Part shown: one piece after another, positions 52,305 through 60,356 of the stretch
Layout: each line of letters starts with the position of its first letter
How positions within the stretch are numbered: position 1 is the stretch's first letter
DNA from: Planococcus sp. MB-3u-03
GTDB lineage: Bacteria; Bacillota; Bacilli; Bacillales_A; Planococcaceae
DNA: 64,000 bases
Assembly: GCF_002833405.1 (NCBI RefSeq)
Contig: NZ_CP025135.1
Span: 2,585,501-2,649,500, forward strand
Direction: 5' to 3'
Made by a program: the position numbers and the translations under genes
The notes under the pieces: generated by a model
Databases searched by the model: none
Told to the model about the DNA's origin: nothing
The model's input: only the letters and a program-made list of their open reading frames with translations

Positions 52305-53274
52305 TGAAGGTCTCCGGATAAATCACTTCTGCCAATGTCATCAAGCCTTCCGTCAAACGCGGGCCTGGGCGCGTGACAGTATCAGGGTTCAATTCATGAA
52401 TGGCATCTTCTTGCACAGCCGTCACATCTGCATAACCGCTGCGCTCTTTGATCAATTCAGCAGCATTTTCGATATAACCGCCTTCTGTGGTGATGATGAT
52501 TTCAGGGTTTGCCGCAACAACTGCTTCCGGATCCATGCTGATCCAGCCTTCTTCGCCTCCTGCGACATTTTCAGCTTGAATCATTGTCAGCATTTCATGG
52601 ATGAACGTACCTGTACCGGCTGTATAAAGTTCCGGTTCGCTGCCAATCTCTACGAAGACCGATTTGGATTCGTCGACACCAGCCGCCAGTTCTTCAACTT
52701 CCGCGACTTGCGCTTCCATTTCCTCGATTAACCCGTCTGCTGCTTCCACTGCGCCTGACACTTGGCCGATGACGGAAATCGTTTCATATACTTCATCAAA
52801 TGTTTCTGCGTTTTCTACGACAAAGACATTCAATCCGGCATCACGCAGCTGCTGATATCCTTCAGTTCCCATGCCAAGCCCTGATTCATGGGCCAAAACG
52901 ACATCCGGCTGCAGGCTGATGATTTTCTCTACATTGAATTCTTGGCCGCCGATTTTTTCTAGATCTGCTACTTCTTCCGGATAATTGTCGAAATCCGAAA
53001 CGCCGACCATTTTTTCGCCCAGCCCAAGCTCATAGGCGATTTCTGTATTAGAAGGAATCATCGAAACAAATGATTCCGGTTCTTCTTCGATGACTACTTC
53101 ATCGCCCATTGCATCGACTAAGGTAACCGGGAATTCCGCTTCCGCTACTTCCGACGGCGGTTCAGCCGGTGTTTCTACATCTTGATCTTCGACAGGTGCC
53201 GCTTCGTCGCCGCATCCAGCCAGTACAATTGCGGCCATTCCTGCAGCCGTCCCGAATTTCCATATATTTTTCAT
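52297..53274 (-). CDS. btuF: Cobalamin-binding lipoprotein BtuF
   Basis: BtuF captures corrinoids outside the membrane and hands them to BtuC. The 325-residue protein has a lipoprotein signal with lipobox VLAGC (cysteine about residue 21), then a Glu/Pro-rich linker and a TroA-fold binding domain (SFVSMIPSNTEIAYELGLGE, KIISLQPDVVLAHES, RPGPRLTEGLMTLAEVI). AGGAGGAATAAGG precedes the ATG at 53274. It is the first gene of the salvage operon; the riboswitch lies upstream behind a 530-base leader. Confidence 0.93.
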   Translation of the reverse strand: MKNIWKFGTAAGMAAIVLAGCGDEAAPVEDQDVETPAEPPSEVAEAEFPVTLVDAMGDEVVIEEEPESFVSMIPSNTEIAYELGLGEKMVGVSDFDNYPEEVADLEKIGGQEFNVEKIISLQPDVVLAHESGLGMGTEGYQQLRDAGLNVFVVENAETFDEVYETISVIGQVSGAVEAADGLIEEMEAQVAEVEELAAGVDESKSVFVEIGSEPELYTAGTGTFIHEMLTMIQAENVAGGEEGWISMDPEAVVAANPEIIITTEGGYIENAAELIKERSGYADVTAVQEDAIHELNPDTVTRPGPRLTEGLMTLAEVIYPETFSE

Positions 53275-53400
53275 CCTTATTCCTCCTGGTGTTTTGTTTT
53301 TTCCCTACCAAGCGCTCGCTCGGGGGCTCACAGGATGTGAGTCAGCTAAGCGTTGCGACAGGACGTCGCGCATTTAGCTTAGCCTCCATTCAGCCGCTTA

Positions 53401-53523
53401 CGCTTTTCTTGGTGGCTAGTTCCAGCGCCTAGCTCCTCGGGTCATAAGCCACTCTGGCTGTGCGGCAAAAAGCGCCGCTTCGCCAGATTGTCTTATGCCT
53501 GTCGGAGCTGAACAGCCGCTTCC
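53401..53523 (+). repeat. Family-A palindromic repeat, copy A5 (in the btuF leader)
   Basis: Outer arms AGCGCCTAGCTCC / GGAGCTGAACAGCCGCT, middle CATAAG / CTTATG, inner CTGGC / GCCAG, apical GCGGC / GCCGC. It lies between the riboswitch terminator and btuF, so it is transcribed in the btuF leader. The next stretch (53313-53400) also has short hairpins, CTCACA / TGTGAG and TTGCGAC / GTCGCGC-type. Confidence 0.85.
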
Positions 53524-53533
53524 ACATTTCATT

Positions 53534-53568
53534 AAAAAAGTCCCCTGCATAAAGGATGCAGAGGACTT
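53534..53568 (-). terminator. Riboswitch-controlled terminator
   Basis: On the minus strand AAGTCCTCTGCAT and ATGCAGGGGACTT pair over 13 positions around CCTTT, then TTTTTT. An upstream GAGGAC (about 53606-53611) can pair with the GTCCTC of the terminator's 5' arm, and GGACG with CGTCC just before it, forming an antiterminator. Confidence 0.88.
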
Positions 53569-53603
53569 ACAGGACGGGTTCGCAAAAAACAAGCGCGTCC
53601 GGC

Positions 53604-53796
53604 CTGTCCTCGCAAGCTTTCGGTTCGGTGTTCATGAAGGCAGGTCTCCTGGCTTGTGGTCATCGCTTGCTGCGCCTTCCCGGGATCTCCTAGTGGCCTT
53701 GCAGTTTGCTCTCACATACAGTGGCGGGACCGCGCCGGAATTGCACCGGCTTCCCTTTTAACTCATGTTCTTAGACATAAGCACCTTCATGATTGC
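53604..53796 (-). promoter_or_regulatory. Cobalamin riboswitch
   Basis: The minus strand shows the cobalamin aptamer. The P1 stem is ATGAAGG / CCTTCAT (53790 side and 53634 side), then AAGCCGGTGCAATTCCGGCG with CCCGCCACTGT, GCAGCAAGCGATGACC, and the B12 box AGCCAGGAGACCTGCC (53639-53654). High cobalamin would favour the terminator downstream. It controls the btuF-to-cblS operon. Confidence 0.95.
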
Positions 53797-53819
53797 TATT
53801 CAGTTGATTTGATGACTCC

Positions 53820-53825
53820 ATTATA
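53820..53825 (-). promoter_or_regulatory. -10 element of the cobalamin operon promoter
   Basis: A perfect TATAAT on the minus strand, 23 bases past the argS stop, lies about 27 bases before the aptamer P1 stem. The -35 region (around TAGAAGAC) is poor. Confidence 0.55.
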
Positions 53826-53847
53826 CACCGAAAGCTCTAGTTGTCTT

Positions 53848-55509
53848 CTACATTTTTTCAGGAGCTTGGACGCCGACTGTCTTCAAGGCATTTGCGAGTG
53901 TCGTCTTAACCCCTTCGATCAGGGCAAGGCGCGAACGCGTCAATTCTTCATTGCTAGCATCCAATACTTTATTGGCGTTATAGAAACTGTGGAAGTTCGA
54001 CGCCAGTTCATGGATATAAGTCGTGACGCGGTGAGGCGCACGGAGTTTTGCAGCATCTGCGATGACTTGTGGGAAATCGCCGATTTTCTTCAATACTTCG
54101 ATTTCCTTTTCGTCCGTCAACAGCTCCAGATGCTCAGTCGAAGCGGTGAAGTTCTGCTCCGCTGCCTGGCGCAAGATCGAGCAGATGCGCGCATGTGCGT
54201 ACTGGGAATAATAAACCGGGTTTTCGTTGGACTGGGAAACGGCCAAATCCAAGTCGAAATCCATATGGGAATCGCCGGAGCGCATCGCAAAGAAATAACG
54301 GACCGCGTCTAGGCCGACCAAGTCGACCAATTCGCGCATCGTCACGGCTTTACCGGTACGTTTGCTCATTTTCATTTTCTCGCCGTCTTTATACAATTGC
54401 ACCATTTGGATGATGCTCACTTCAAGCGTATCGCGGTCGTAGCCAAGCGCTTCGATTGCTGCTTTCATGCGTGGGATGTAGCCGTGGTGGTCAGCTCCCC
54501 AAATATTGATGAGCTTGTCGAAACCGCGCTGGATTTTGTCTTCGTGGTAAGCGATATCCGGTGTCAGATACGTATACGTGCCGTCGTTTTTGATGAGCAC
54601 GCGGTCTTTGTCATCACCGAATGTCGTCGAGCGGAACCAAGTCGCGCCGTCTTCTTCGTAGATATGGCCATTGTCGCGCAGTTTTTTCAATGCTGCGTCG
54701 ATCTTGCCGTTTTCGTAAAGGGATGTTTCCGAATACCACACATCAAAATGGACGCGGAAATCTGCCAAGTCTTTCTGCAATTTCGCAAGCTCCACTTTCA
54801 AGCCGTGTTCACGGAATGCTTTATAGCGTTCTTGTTCTGTCATATGAAGGAATTTATCGCCGTGCTCTTCAACGAGTGCCGCAGCGATATCGATGATGTC
54901 CTGTCCGCGGTAGCCGTCTTCAGGCATGCTTTCGCCTTTGCCAAGCGCTTCGAAATAGCGTCCTTCGATCGATAGCGCCAAATTATTGATCTGGTTGCCT
55001 GCATCGTTGATGTAGTATTCACGGGACACGTCATAGCCGGCAAGATCCAGGATATTGCACATGGAATCGCCAACAGAGGAACCGCGTGCGTGACCCAGAT
55101 GAAGATCGCCTGTCGGGTTCGCAGAGACGAACTCGACTTGGACGCGCTGGCTGTTGCCGGAGTTCGAGCGGCCATACTCTTCGCCTTGCTCAAGTACAGT
55201 TTTGATGACATCGTTCAAATAATCTTTTTTGATGATGATGTTGATGAAGCCAGGGCCTGCGATTTCGACTTTTTCGATATTCGCTGACTGGGTGTCCAAG
55301 TTTTCCACGATGGCTTCTGCGATTGCGCGCGGCGGCTTTTTCGCAAGACGCGTCAATTGCATGGCCACGTTTGTTGCGTAATCGCCGTTCGCTTTATCTC
55401 TCGGCGATTCCAATTGGACCTGAACCGGTTCTTCTGTAAGTCCCGCTTTTTGGACCGCTTCGGCGATCGCCTGTTTAATGTTTTGCTGTACTTGTTCTAC
55501 TGCGTTCAT
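53848..55509 (-). CDS. argS: Arginyl-tRNA synthetase
   Basis: ArgRS charges tRNA-Arg. The 553-residue class I protein has an N-terminal Add-1 domain (residues 1-90), the HIGH motif in [15 protein letters not shown], the KMSK-like [11 protein letters not shown] region and a C-terminal DALR anticodon-binding domain. Length is normal. Its ATG overlaps the ywiB stop by 4 bases. No T-box leader is visible upstream; ywiB precedes it directly. Confidence 0.97.
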   Translation of the reverse strand: MNAVEQVQQNIKQAIAEAVQKAGLTEEPVQVQLESPRDKANGDYATNVAMQLTRLAKKPPRAIAEAIVENLDTQSANIEKVEIAGPGFINIIIKKDYLNDVIKTVLEQGEEYGRSNSGNSQRVQVEFVSANPTGDLHLGHARGSSVGDSMCNILDLAGYDVSREYYINDAGNQINNLALSIEGRYFEALGKGESMPEDGYRGQDIIDIAAALVEEHGDKFLHMTEQERYKAFREHGLKVELAKLQKDLADFRVHFDVWYSETSLYENGKIDAALKKLRDNGHIYEEDGATWFRSTTFGDDKDRVLIKNDGTYTYLTPDIAYHEDKIQRGFDKLINIWGADHHGYIPRMKAAIEALGYDRDTLEVSIIQMVQLYKDGEKMKMSKRTGKAVTMRELVDLVGLDAVRYFFAMRSGDSHMDFDLDLAVSQSNENPVYYSQYAHARICSILRQAAEQNFTASTEHLELLTDEKEIEVLKKIGDFPQVIADAAKLRAPHRVTTYIHELASNFHSFYNANKVLDASNEELTRSRLALIEGVKTTLANALKTVGVQAPEKM

Positions 55510-55916
55510 TTGGTTCCCTCCGTAAACTGTATTTCCATTTCGTATTCGCCGGCAAAATCGTTTCCGAGCGCTAAGTCATAGCGCACTTTGAAACGGCTTT
55601 CCGTCATGATGAGTTCATGTGCTTTGGTCGTGAGCATGAACGATTCTTCCCCGTGGCGCAAATTGCCGGTCTGTTCCTTATCCAACAGAAACGGCAGGCG
55701 CATCTGCAAACCTCCGCTGCGCATCACGACCGCATCCGTTTCACCGAGTTTGACCGTTGTCCGGATATCGAGATCATCTTGCCGCTCATCGTATTGCAGA
55801 TAGCGGCGTCCATTTTTCACGGTCAGAACGCCTTCTGAACGCAGTTCCATCACTTGATCTTCAGCACCCGGCTGGCGGATGATCGTCGTCAATTTGATTT
55901 TCACCGATTTCTTCAT
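55506..55916 (-). CDS. ywiB: DUF1934 beta-barrel protein YwiB
   Basis: This is a 136-residue protein of unknown function in the DUF1934/YwiB (calycin-like) family, with [20 protein letters not shown] and a C-terminal [28 protein letters not shown] lies about 6 bases before the ATG at 55916; another ATG two codons earlier is possible. It overlaps argS, the same pairing as in Bacillus. Confidence 0.85.
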   Translation of the reverse strand: MKKSVKIKLTTIIRQPGAEDQVMELRSEGVLTVKNGRRYLQYDERQDDLDIRTTVKLGETDAVVMRSGGLQMRLPFLLDKEQTGNLRHGEESFMLTTKAHELIMTESRFKVRYDLALGNDFAGEYEMEIQFTEGTK

Positions 55917-56056
55917 GTGCATCCGCCTTTCCGATAAATAATAACCTTTTCATTATAGCCCGATTGGCGCCGTTTTTTCAATCTAATCCGAGCCAGCTCC
56001 TCCGATGCTTCTATAAATGACAAAGGGCTTTCCATTGCCGTGATTTAGTTTTAGGC

Positions 56057-56097
56057 AAAACAAAGCCGGCCTGTTAAATACAGGCCGGCTTTGTTTT
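56057..56097. terminator. Bidirectional terminator upstream of ywiB
   Basis: AAAGCCGGCCTGT and ACAGGCCGGCTTT pair perfectly around TAAAT, with T-rich flanks on both strands (GTTTTCGTTTTT and GTTTTGCC). Confidence 0.8.
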
Positions 56098-56122
56098 CGT
56101 TTTTGGAATTGGAAAGGCGCTT

Positions 56123-56244
56123 CCGCTTTTCTTCTTGTCTAGCTCCAGCGCCCAGATTCTCGGGGTCATAAGCCATTCTGGCTGTGCGGCAAAGAGCGCC
56201 GCTTCGCCAGACCGTCTTATGCCCGTCAAATCTACACGGGCCCT
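56123..56244 (+). repeat. Family-A palindromic repeat, copy A6 (first of three in tandem)
   Basis: Outer arms GCCC-AGATT / AATCT-GGGC differ from the usual AGCGCCT-AGCTCC set but still pair; inner CTGGC / GCCAG and GCGGC / GCCGC are kept. A fragment of an earlier copy (GGCGCTTCCGCTTTTC) precedes it. Confidence 0.85.
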
Positions 56245-56369
56245 TCCGCTTTTCTTCTTGTCTAGCTCCAGCGGCTTGCCTCTCGGGTCGTAAGCCGACT
56301 GCCCTGTGCGGCAAAGAGCGCCGCTTCGGTCATTCGTCTTACGCCTGTCGGAGCTGAACAGGCGCTTTC
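56245..56369 (+). repeat. Family-A palindromic repeat, copy A7 (second of three)
   Basis: The middle arm is CGTAAG / CTTACG where other copies have CATAAG / CTTATG, a paired change. The outer 5' arm (GCGGCTTGCC) no longer fully matches the 3' arm, so this copy is partly decayed. Confidence 0.82.
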
Positions 56370-56500
56370 GCTTTTCTTATTGTCTAGCTCCAGCGCCTAG
56401 CTCCTCGGGGCCATAAGCCACTCTGGCTGTGCGGCAAAAAGCGCCGCTTCGCCAGATTGTCTTATGCCTGTCGGAGCTGGACAGGCGCTTCCGCTTTTCT
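56370..56500 (+). repeat. Family-A palindromic repeat, copy A8 (third of three)
   Basis: This copy is close to consensus, with outer AGCGCCTAGCTCC / GGAGCTGGACAGGCGCT, inner CTGGC / GCCAG and GCGGC / GCCGC. It ends at the speB stop codon. Confidence 0.85.
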
Positions 56501-57372
56501 TATTTAACCCAGCCAAGAATCATTTCGCGGATGAGTTTGCTCGCCGTGTTCGCTGTTTGATCGGAATGATCGTAAACTGGCGCGAGTTCAACGAGGTCGA
56601 AGCCGACGACGTTGACGCCCGATGCTGCGATGGCATGGATGGACGCGAGCAGTTCGCGCGATGTGATGCCGCCAGCGTCGACCGTCCCAGTGCCTGGCGC
56701 GTGTGCTGGATCGAGCACGTCCATATCGATCGTAATGTAGACCGGACGGCCGTCGAGTGTCGGCAGTACTTGTTTCAAGGGCGCGAGCACTTCGAATTTA
56801 TACAAATGCATGCCTTGCTCTTTCGCCCATTCGAATTCTTCTTTCATTCCTGAACGGATGCCGAACGAGTAGACGTTTTTCGGGCCGATGTGATCGGCAA
56901 TTTTACGGATCGGCGTTGAATGCGAATATTCTTCGCCTTCATAGTTTTCACGGAGATCGGTATGCGCATCGAAATGAATGATGGCAAGATCGTCGTAGCG
57001 GCTCGCGACTGCTTTCATGACCGGCAATGACACCAAATGCTCGCCGCCCATGCCCATTGGGATTTTCCCATCAGCCAACAACGTGTGCACATACGTCTCG
57101 ATCTCGAGAAGGGATTTTTCCGGATTGCCGAATGGCAACGGGATATCTCCCGCATCGAAGAATTTCACATCTTCAAGCTCGCGGTCCAGGTACGGGCTGT
57201 ATTCTTCCAGCCCAATTGAGACTTCGCGGATTTTATTCGGGCCAAAACGCGATCCCGGGCGGTAGCTGACGGTCCAGTCCATCGGCATGCCGTAAAGGAC
57301 TGCTTTCGACTCTTCGTAATTCGGATGGCTTTTGATGAATACTTTTCCTGAATAGGTTTCGTCAAAACGCAT
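56500..57372 (-). CDS. speB: Agmatinase SpeB
   Basis: SpeB hydrolyses agmatine to putrescine and urea. The 290-residue protein has manganese-binding motifs GGEHLV, HFDAHTDLRENY, and IDMDVLDPAHAPG of the ureohydrolase family. The ATG at 57372 behind GGGTGA gives the usual length; the frame could reach 57381 but would overlap speE. It directly follows speE, so putrescine and spermidine synthesis are coupled. Confidence 0.95.
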   Translation of the reverse strand: MRFDETYSGKVFIKSHPNYEESKAVLYGMPMDWTVSYRPGSRFGPNKIREVSIGLEEYSPYLDRELEDVKFFDAGDIPLPFGNPEKSLLEIETYVHTLLADGKIPMGMGGEHLVSLPVMKAVASRYDDLAIIHFDAHTDLRENYEGEEYSHSTPIRKIADHIGPKNVYSFGIRSGMKEEFEWAKEQGMHLYKFEVLAPLKQVLPTLDGRPVYITIDMDVLDPAHAPGTGTVDAGGITSRELLASIHAIAASGVNVVGFDLVELAPVYDHSDQTANTASKLIREMILGWVK

Positions 57373-57373
57373 C

Positions 57374-58205
57374 TTATTCACCCGTCAAATCTTTCACAAA
57401 TTTCGGCAAAACGAATGCCGCGTTGTGCAATTCCGGTGTGTAATATTTTGTTTCGATATCGTGGAATCGCTCAGCTGGCACTTCAAGCGGGTTGTATTTT
57501 TTCGAACCGATCGTGAACGACCACAAACCGCTCGGGTAAGTCGGGATGTTCGCGAGGTATAATTTCGTAATCGGGAAAATCTCTCTGACATCGCTTTGCA
57601 CTTGCTTGATCAAATCCGGCGTGAACCACGGATTGTCCGATTGTGCCACAAAGATGCCGTCTTCTTTCAAGGCTTTCGAAATGCCAGCGTAGAAGCCTTT
57701 CGAGAACAAATTCACTGCCGGCCCGACCGGTTCAGTGGAATCGACCATGATGACGTCGAATTCATTTTCCGATTCCGCGATGTGCATGAAGCCGTCGCCG
57801 ACGATTACTTCAACGCGTGCATCTTCTAAGCCGGATGCGATCGATGGCAAGAATTTTTTCGAGTACTCGATGACTTTGCCGTCGATGTCGACGAGCGTCG
57901 CTTTTTTCACGGATGGGTGTTTCAGGATTTCACGGATGACGCCGCCGTCTCCGCCTCCAACGACCAATACGTTCTCCGGGTTCGGGTGCGTGAACAAAGG
58001 CACGTGCGCCACCATTTCGTGGTAGACAAATTCGTCTTTTCAGAAGTCATGACCATGCCATCCAAGAACAGCATATTGCCCCATTCTGCTGTTTCAGCCA
58101 TTTCTAAATATTGGAAATCTGTTTGTTCTGTATGAAGCGTTTTATTGATTTTCATTGTAATGCCGAAGTTTTCGGTTTGTTTTCGGTATACCAGAATCCT
58201 GCCAT
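57374..58205 (-). CDS. speE: Spermidine synthase SpeE (two apparent 1-base deletions)
   Basis: SpeE transfers aminopropyl from decarboxylated SAM to putrescine. From the ATG at 58205 (MAGFWYTE) the frame is broken by missing bases near 58180-58183 and again near 58037-58040, each in a short T run on the plus strand. Repaired, it reads [40 protein letters not shown], then the intact part with [20 protein letters not shown] and [10 protein letters not shown]. This gives 277 residues, normal for Bacillus SpeE. AAGGAG lies 11 bases upstream. The two breaks look like sequence errors. Confidence 0.9.
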
Positions 58206-58385
58206 GTATAATCAAACTCCTTTATTTATCAGATTGAAATCACTTTACAAAGTATAAGTGTTTTCCGCAAAAGTGCAATACTCTTTTCCGCCACTTTTCT
58301 TTACCCGATTTGGCGTGGACTATGCATCGCGAACGCGACCGGTGCCCACGTGGGAGACTTGGTCGAGATTCTGTTTCGTTGCATG

Positions 58386-58434
58386 CAAAAGGCTTTCTGC
58401 AAAGGAATCGATTCCCTGCACAGAAAACCTTTTG
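58386..58434. repeat. Long imperfect palindrome between speE and ywhD
   Basis: CAAAAGGCTTTCTGCAAAGG and ATC on one side and GATTCC, TGCACAGAAAACCTTTTG on the other form a stem of about 24 bases with few mismatches and almost no loop, since GGAATC meets GATTCC. The rest of the 58206-58628 gap holds no gene I can support; B. subtilis has pbpG here. Confidence 0.7.
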
Positions 58435-58628
58435 GCCTGATGGGCGCGGAGAAAGTGACATGAGGCATTGGGCTTGGGTTTGTCGCAATGGCTCATAGCA
58501 CTTGCCCGCTATCAGGTGTCCTAGCTTTCTAGATGAAAAGCTGTACTCTCAGTTTACTTTTTCCGCCTCAACTTCAACTGCCGGAAGGACCGAATTTCAT
58601 CTTTCACATTTCGTTCAAGAATCCAGTC

Positions 58629-59144
58629 TTATTGTGACAAATCATTGTGCAATTGTTCTAGGCTGCGTTCCCACATTTCTGGGTTGTGGGTCTTCAAATA
58701 ATCAGCGAGCACTTTTTTCGAAGGCGCATCCATATGGTCGACGATGATTTTCCGCTTCATCGACTTATCCATCAAATTGACATGGTCCGCTAAAATCTTA
58801 TAGCCGCGCCGCTTTTCGCGGTTGACGACCATTTCACATGCCGTAACGCCCGCATAATAAGGCCCTGCCGGATTAAAGTCGATGGTGATCCATACGAGCC
58901 AATAATCTTTTCCGCCTGCAGAATCTTCGCGGTTGGTCGTGAATTTGATGCCGCGTTCCGTCTGGCTTCTCGCGTGCATCGCGCCGATATCAAGCACAGC
59001 GTCTTGTTCTTCGACGTCGATGATGAGCGGCGAAACGTTCTCAAGCGATAAGGAACCGATGCCGTATCCTTTATGCCCATCTGTCGGATCGTCTTTTATA
59101 ATGGTGAATCCCAATTTCTTTTTGGGCTTTTCTTCATTTGCCAT
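58629..59144 (-). CDS. ywhD: YwhD family protein
   Basis: This is a 171-residue soluble protein of unknown function, starting MANEEKPKKKLGFTIIKDDP and containing GYGIGSLSLENVSPLIIDVE. It matches the YwhD family, found next to ywhB in Bacillus. The open frame continues far upstream, but only the ATG at 59144, behind GGAGG, fits the family. It is divergent from ywhB with 64 bases between. Confidence 0.87.
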   Translation of the reverse strand: MANEEKPKKKLGFTIIKDDPTDGHKGYGIGSLSLENVSPLIIDVEEQDAVLDIGAMHARSQTERGIKFTTNREDSAGGKDYWLVWITIDFNPAGPYYAGVTACEMVVNREKRRGYKILADHVNLMDKSMKRKIIVDHMDAPSKKVLADYLKTHNPEMWERSLEQLHNDLSQ

Positions 59145-59208
59145 TTGTACAATTCCTCCATTCTGATATGATAATGCTAACATCCAATGAAAAGGAGCTG
59201 CATCCATT

Positions 59209-59394
59209 ATGCCATACGTAACTGTAAAAATGCTCGAAGGCCGCACAGACGAGCAAAAACGCGCACTAGTCGAAAAGGTCACAGCCGCTGTATCCGAAAC
59301 AATCGATGCCCCACCAGAAAAGGTTTTTGTGTTCCTCGAAGACTTGAAAAAAAGCGAATACGCGGTCAACGGCAAGCTGTTGAACGACGAGTAG
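59209..59394 (+). CDS. ywhB: 4-oxalocrotonate tautomerase family protein YwhB
   Basis: This is a 61-residue tautomerase-fold protein. The N-terminal proline after Met (MPYVTVKMLEGRTDEQKRAL) is the catalytic base of 4-OT enzymes, and the length is typical. The biological substrate of YwhB is not known. It is a plus-strand gene divergent from ywhD and closed by a terminator right after its stop. AAAGGAG precedes the start. Confidence 0.93.
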   Translation: MPYVTVKMLEGRTDEQKRALVEKVTAAVSETIDAPPEKVFVFLEDLKKSEYAVNGKLLNDE

Positions 59395-59396
59395 AG

Positions 59397-59422
59397 AAAA
59401 ACTCCCCGAGGGGAGTTTTTTT
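59397..59422 (+). terminator. Terminator of ywhB
   Basis: AAACTCCCC and GGGGAGTTT pair around GA-type loop bases, followed by TTTT on the plus strand, 2 bases after the stop codon. Confidence 0.9.
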
Positions 59423-59590
59423 TATGCGCACATAAATGGGCTTCTCTCACTGTACCCGCCCAGCACATTCTGCTTGGTCTCTAATTTGAGAGTGGCTGAA
59501 AAGCTGTATTACTTTTTCACCTAAGGATTCGACAAAGCAACTATCGCATTATAAGTCTTGTAAAAAAAAGATAGCAATTGCTAACGTCAT

Positions 59591-59712
59591 TCGACTGCGC
59601 TGCAGGGGCTGCTTGCCGTGGGGCGGGTGTTGAGCCAAGGCGGAAGAGCACCGCCTTCGTCTCGCCAGCCCGCTCGGTCCCACAGGCGTCAGCCCCCTTC
59701 GCTTCGTCGCTA
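59591..59712 (+). repeat. Family-C palindromic repeat, copy C3
   Basis: TGGGGCGGGTGTTGAGCC, apical stem AAGGCGG / CCGCCTT, then TCTCGCCAGCCCGCTCGGTC. The apical stem differs completely from C1 and C2 (AATGTGCC / GGCACATT) yet still pairs. It fills part of the 59395-59828 gap, in which I see no gene. Confidence 0.8.
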
Positions 59713-59828
59713 GTTTTAGAGCAAAAAGAAAATTTCATAGCTTTCTCAACGGGCAAGTAGCTTGCTAGCCAACGGAAGCCACCGATAAAACGATCGCCTC
59801 AACACTTCCTTCTCCAACTCAAAATAAT

Positions 59829-60356
59829 CTATAAAAGATAACGGCCAATACACGAATGTTTCAATTGCTCGAGTTCGCCGAGAAAACGATAGGCTTCCTC
59901 GATTTCGGCTTCGGTGAAGTTGAGCTTGCCTTTGACGCTATGTAACTTGGCGATCTGCTCATCACGCTCTAGATGGCCGAAGTATAAAAGCGTCGAGGCC
60001 AACTCCAGGAAACGCGCGCTTTTGGCATTGAGCAAAGCGGCGGCTTCAGGGTTTTTCGGAATTGAAGCGCCGACGGCATTGCGGAATTCCATGCCTTCGT
60101 CCGTTACTGCGTATTTATATTGTACATAGGAACCTTTGTCTTCGAGCGCTTCCGATAAAAAGCCCATATCGCATAATTCCTCGATCCGTGCCGTCAATTC
60201 TTCCGAGTAAGGCCCATAAATATGGAATTCGTATTTCTCCTTGAACGGGACATTGAGCTTTTTCATGATATAGACCATTTTCTGCAGTTTCTTTCGGCCG
60301 GTTACTCCTTCGGCCGTCGCGATAAAATCGACGATTCTTGCATGTTCTTGGAGCAA
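59829..60356 (-). CDS. ywgA: YwgA family protein
   Basis: This is a 175-residue protein that matches YwgA of Bacillus, starting LLQEHARIVDFIATAEGVTG with RKKLQKMVYIMKKLNVPFKE. It contains the pattern HIYGPYSEEL of the UPF0702/SocA-like winged-helix proteins. Translation appears to start at a TTG at 60356 that directly follows the stop of the HD gene, with GGAGGG 6 bases upstream. Its function is unknown; it is coupled to the HD phosphohydrolase gene. Confidence 0.82.
   Translation of the reverse strand: MLQEHARIVDFIATAEGVTGRKKLQKMVYIMKKLNVPFKEKYEFHIYGPYSEELTARIEELCDMGFLSEALEDKGSYVQYKYAVTDEGMEFRNAVGASIPKNPEAAALLNAKSARFLELASTLLYFGHLERDEQIAKLHSVKGKLNFTEAEIEEAYRFLGELEQLKHSCIGRYLL

Noticed and set aside
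53412..53760. Plus-strand frames across the cobalamin riboswitch
   Set aside because: They read through the aptamer, terminator and a family-A repeat in antisense; no start signals.
56123..56500. Three tandem units considered as a CRISPR array or integron attC sites
   Set aside because: The units are about 125 bases, imperfect palindromes joined head to tail with no unique spacers. There are no cas genes and no integrase or gene cassettes nearby.
58629..59468. YwhD frame extended by 108 residues
   Set aside because: The extension is antisense to ywhB and has no family counterpart; a ribosome site precedes the ATG at 59144.
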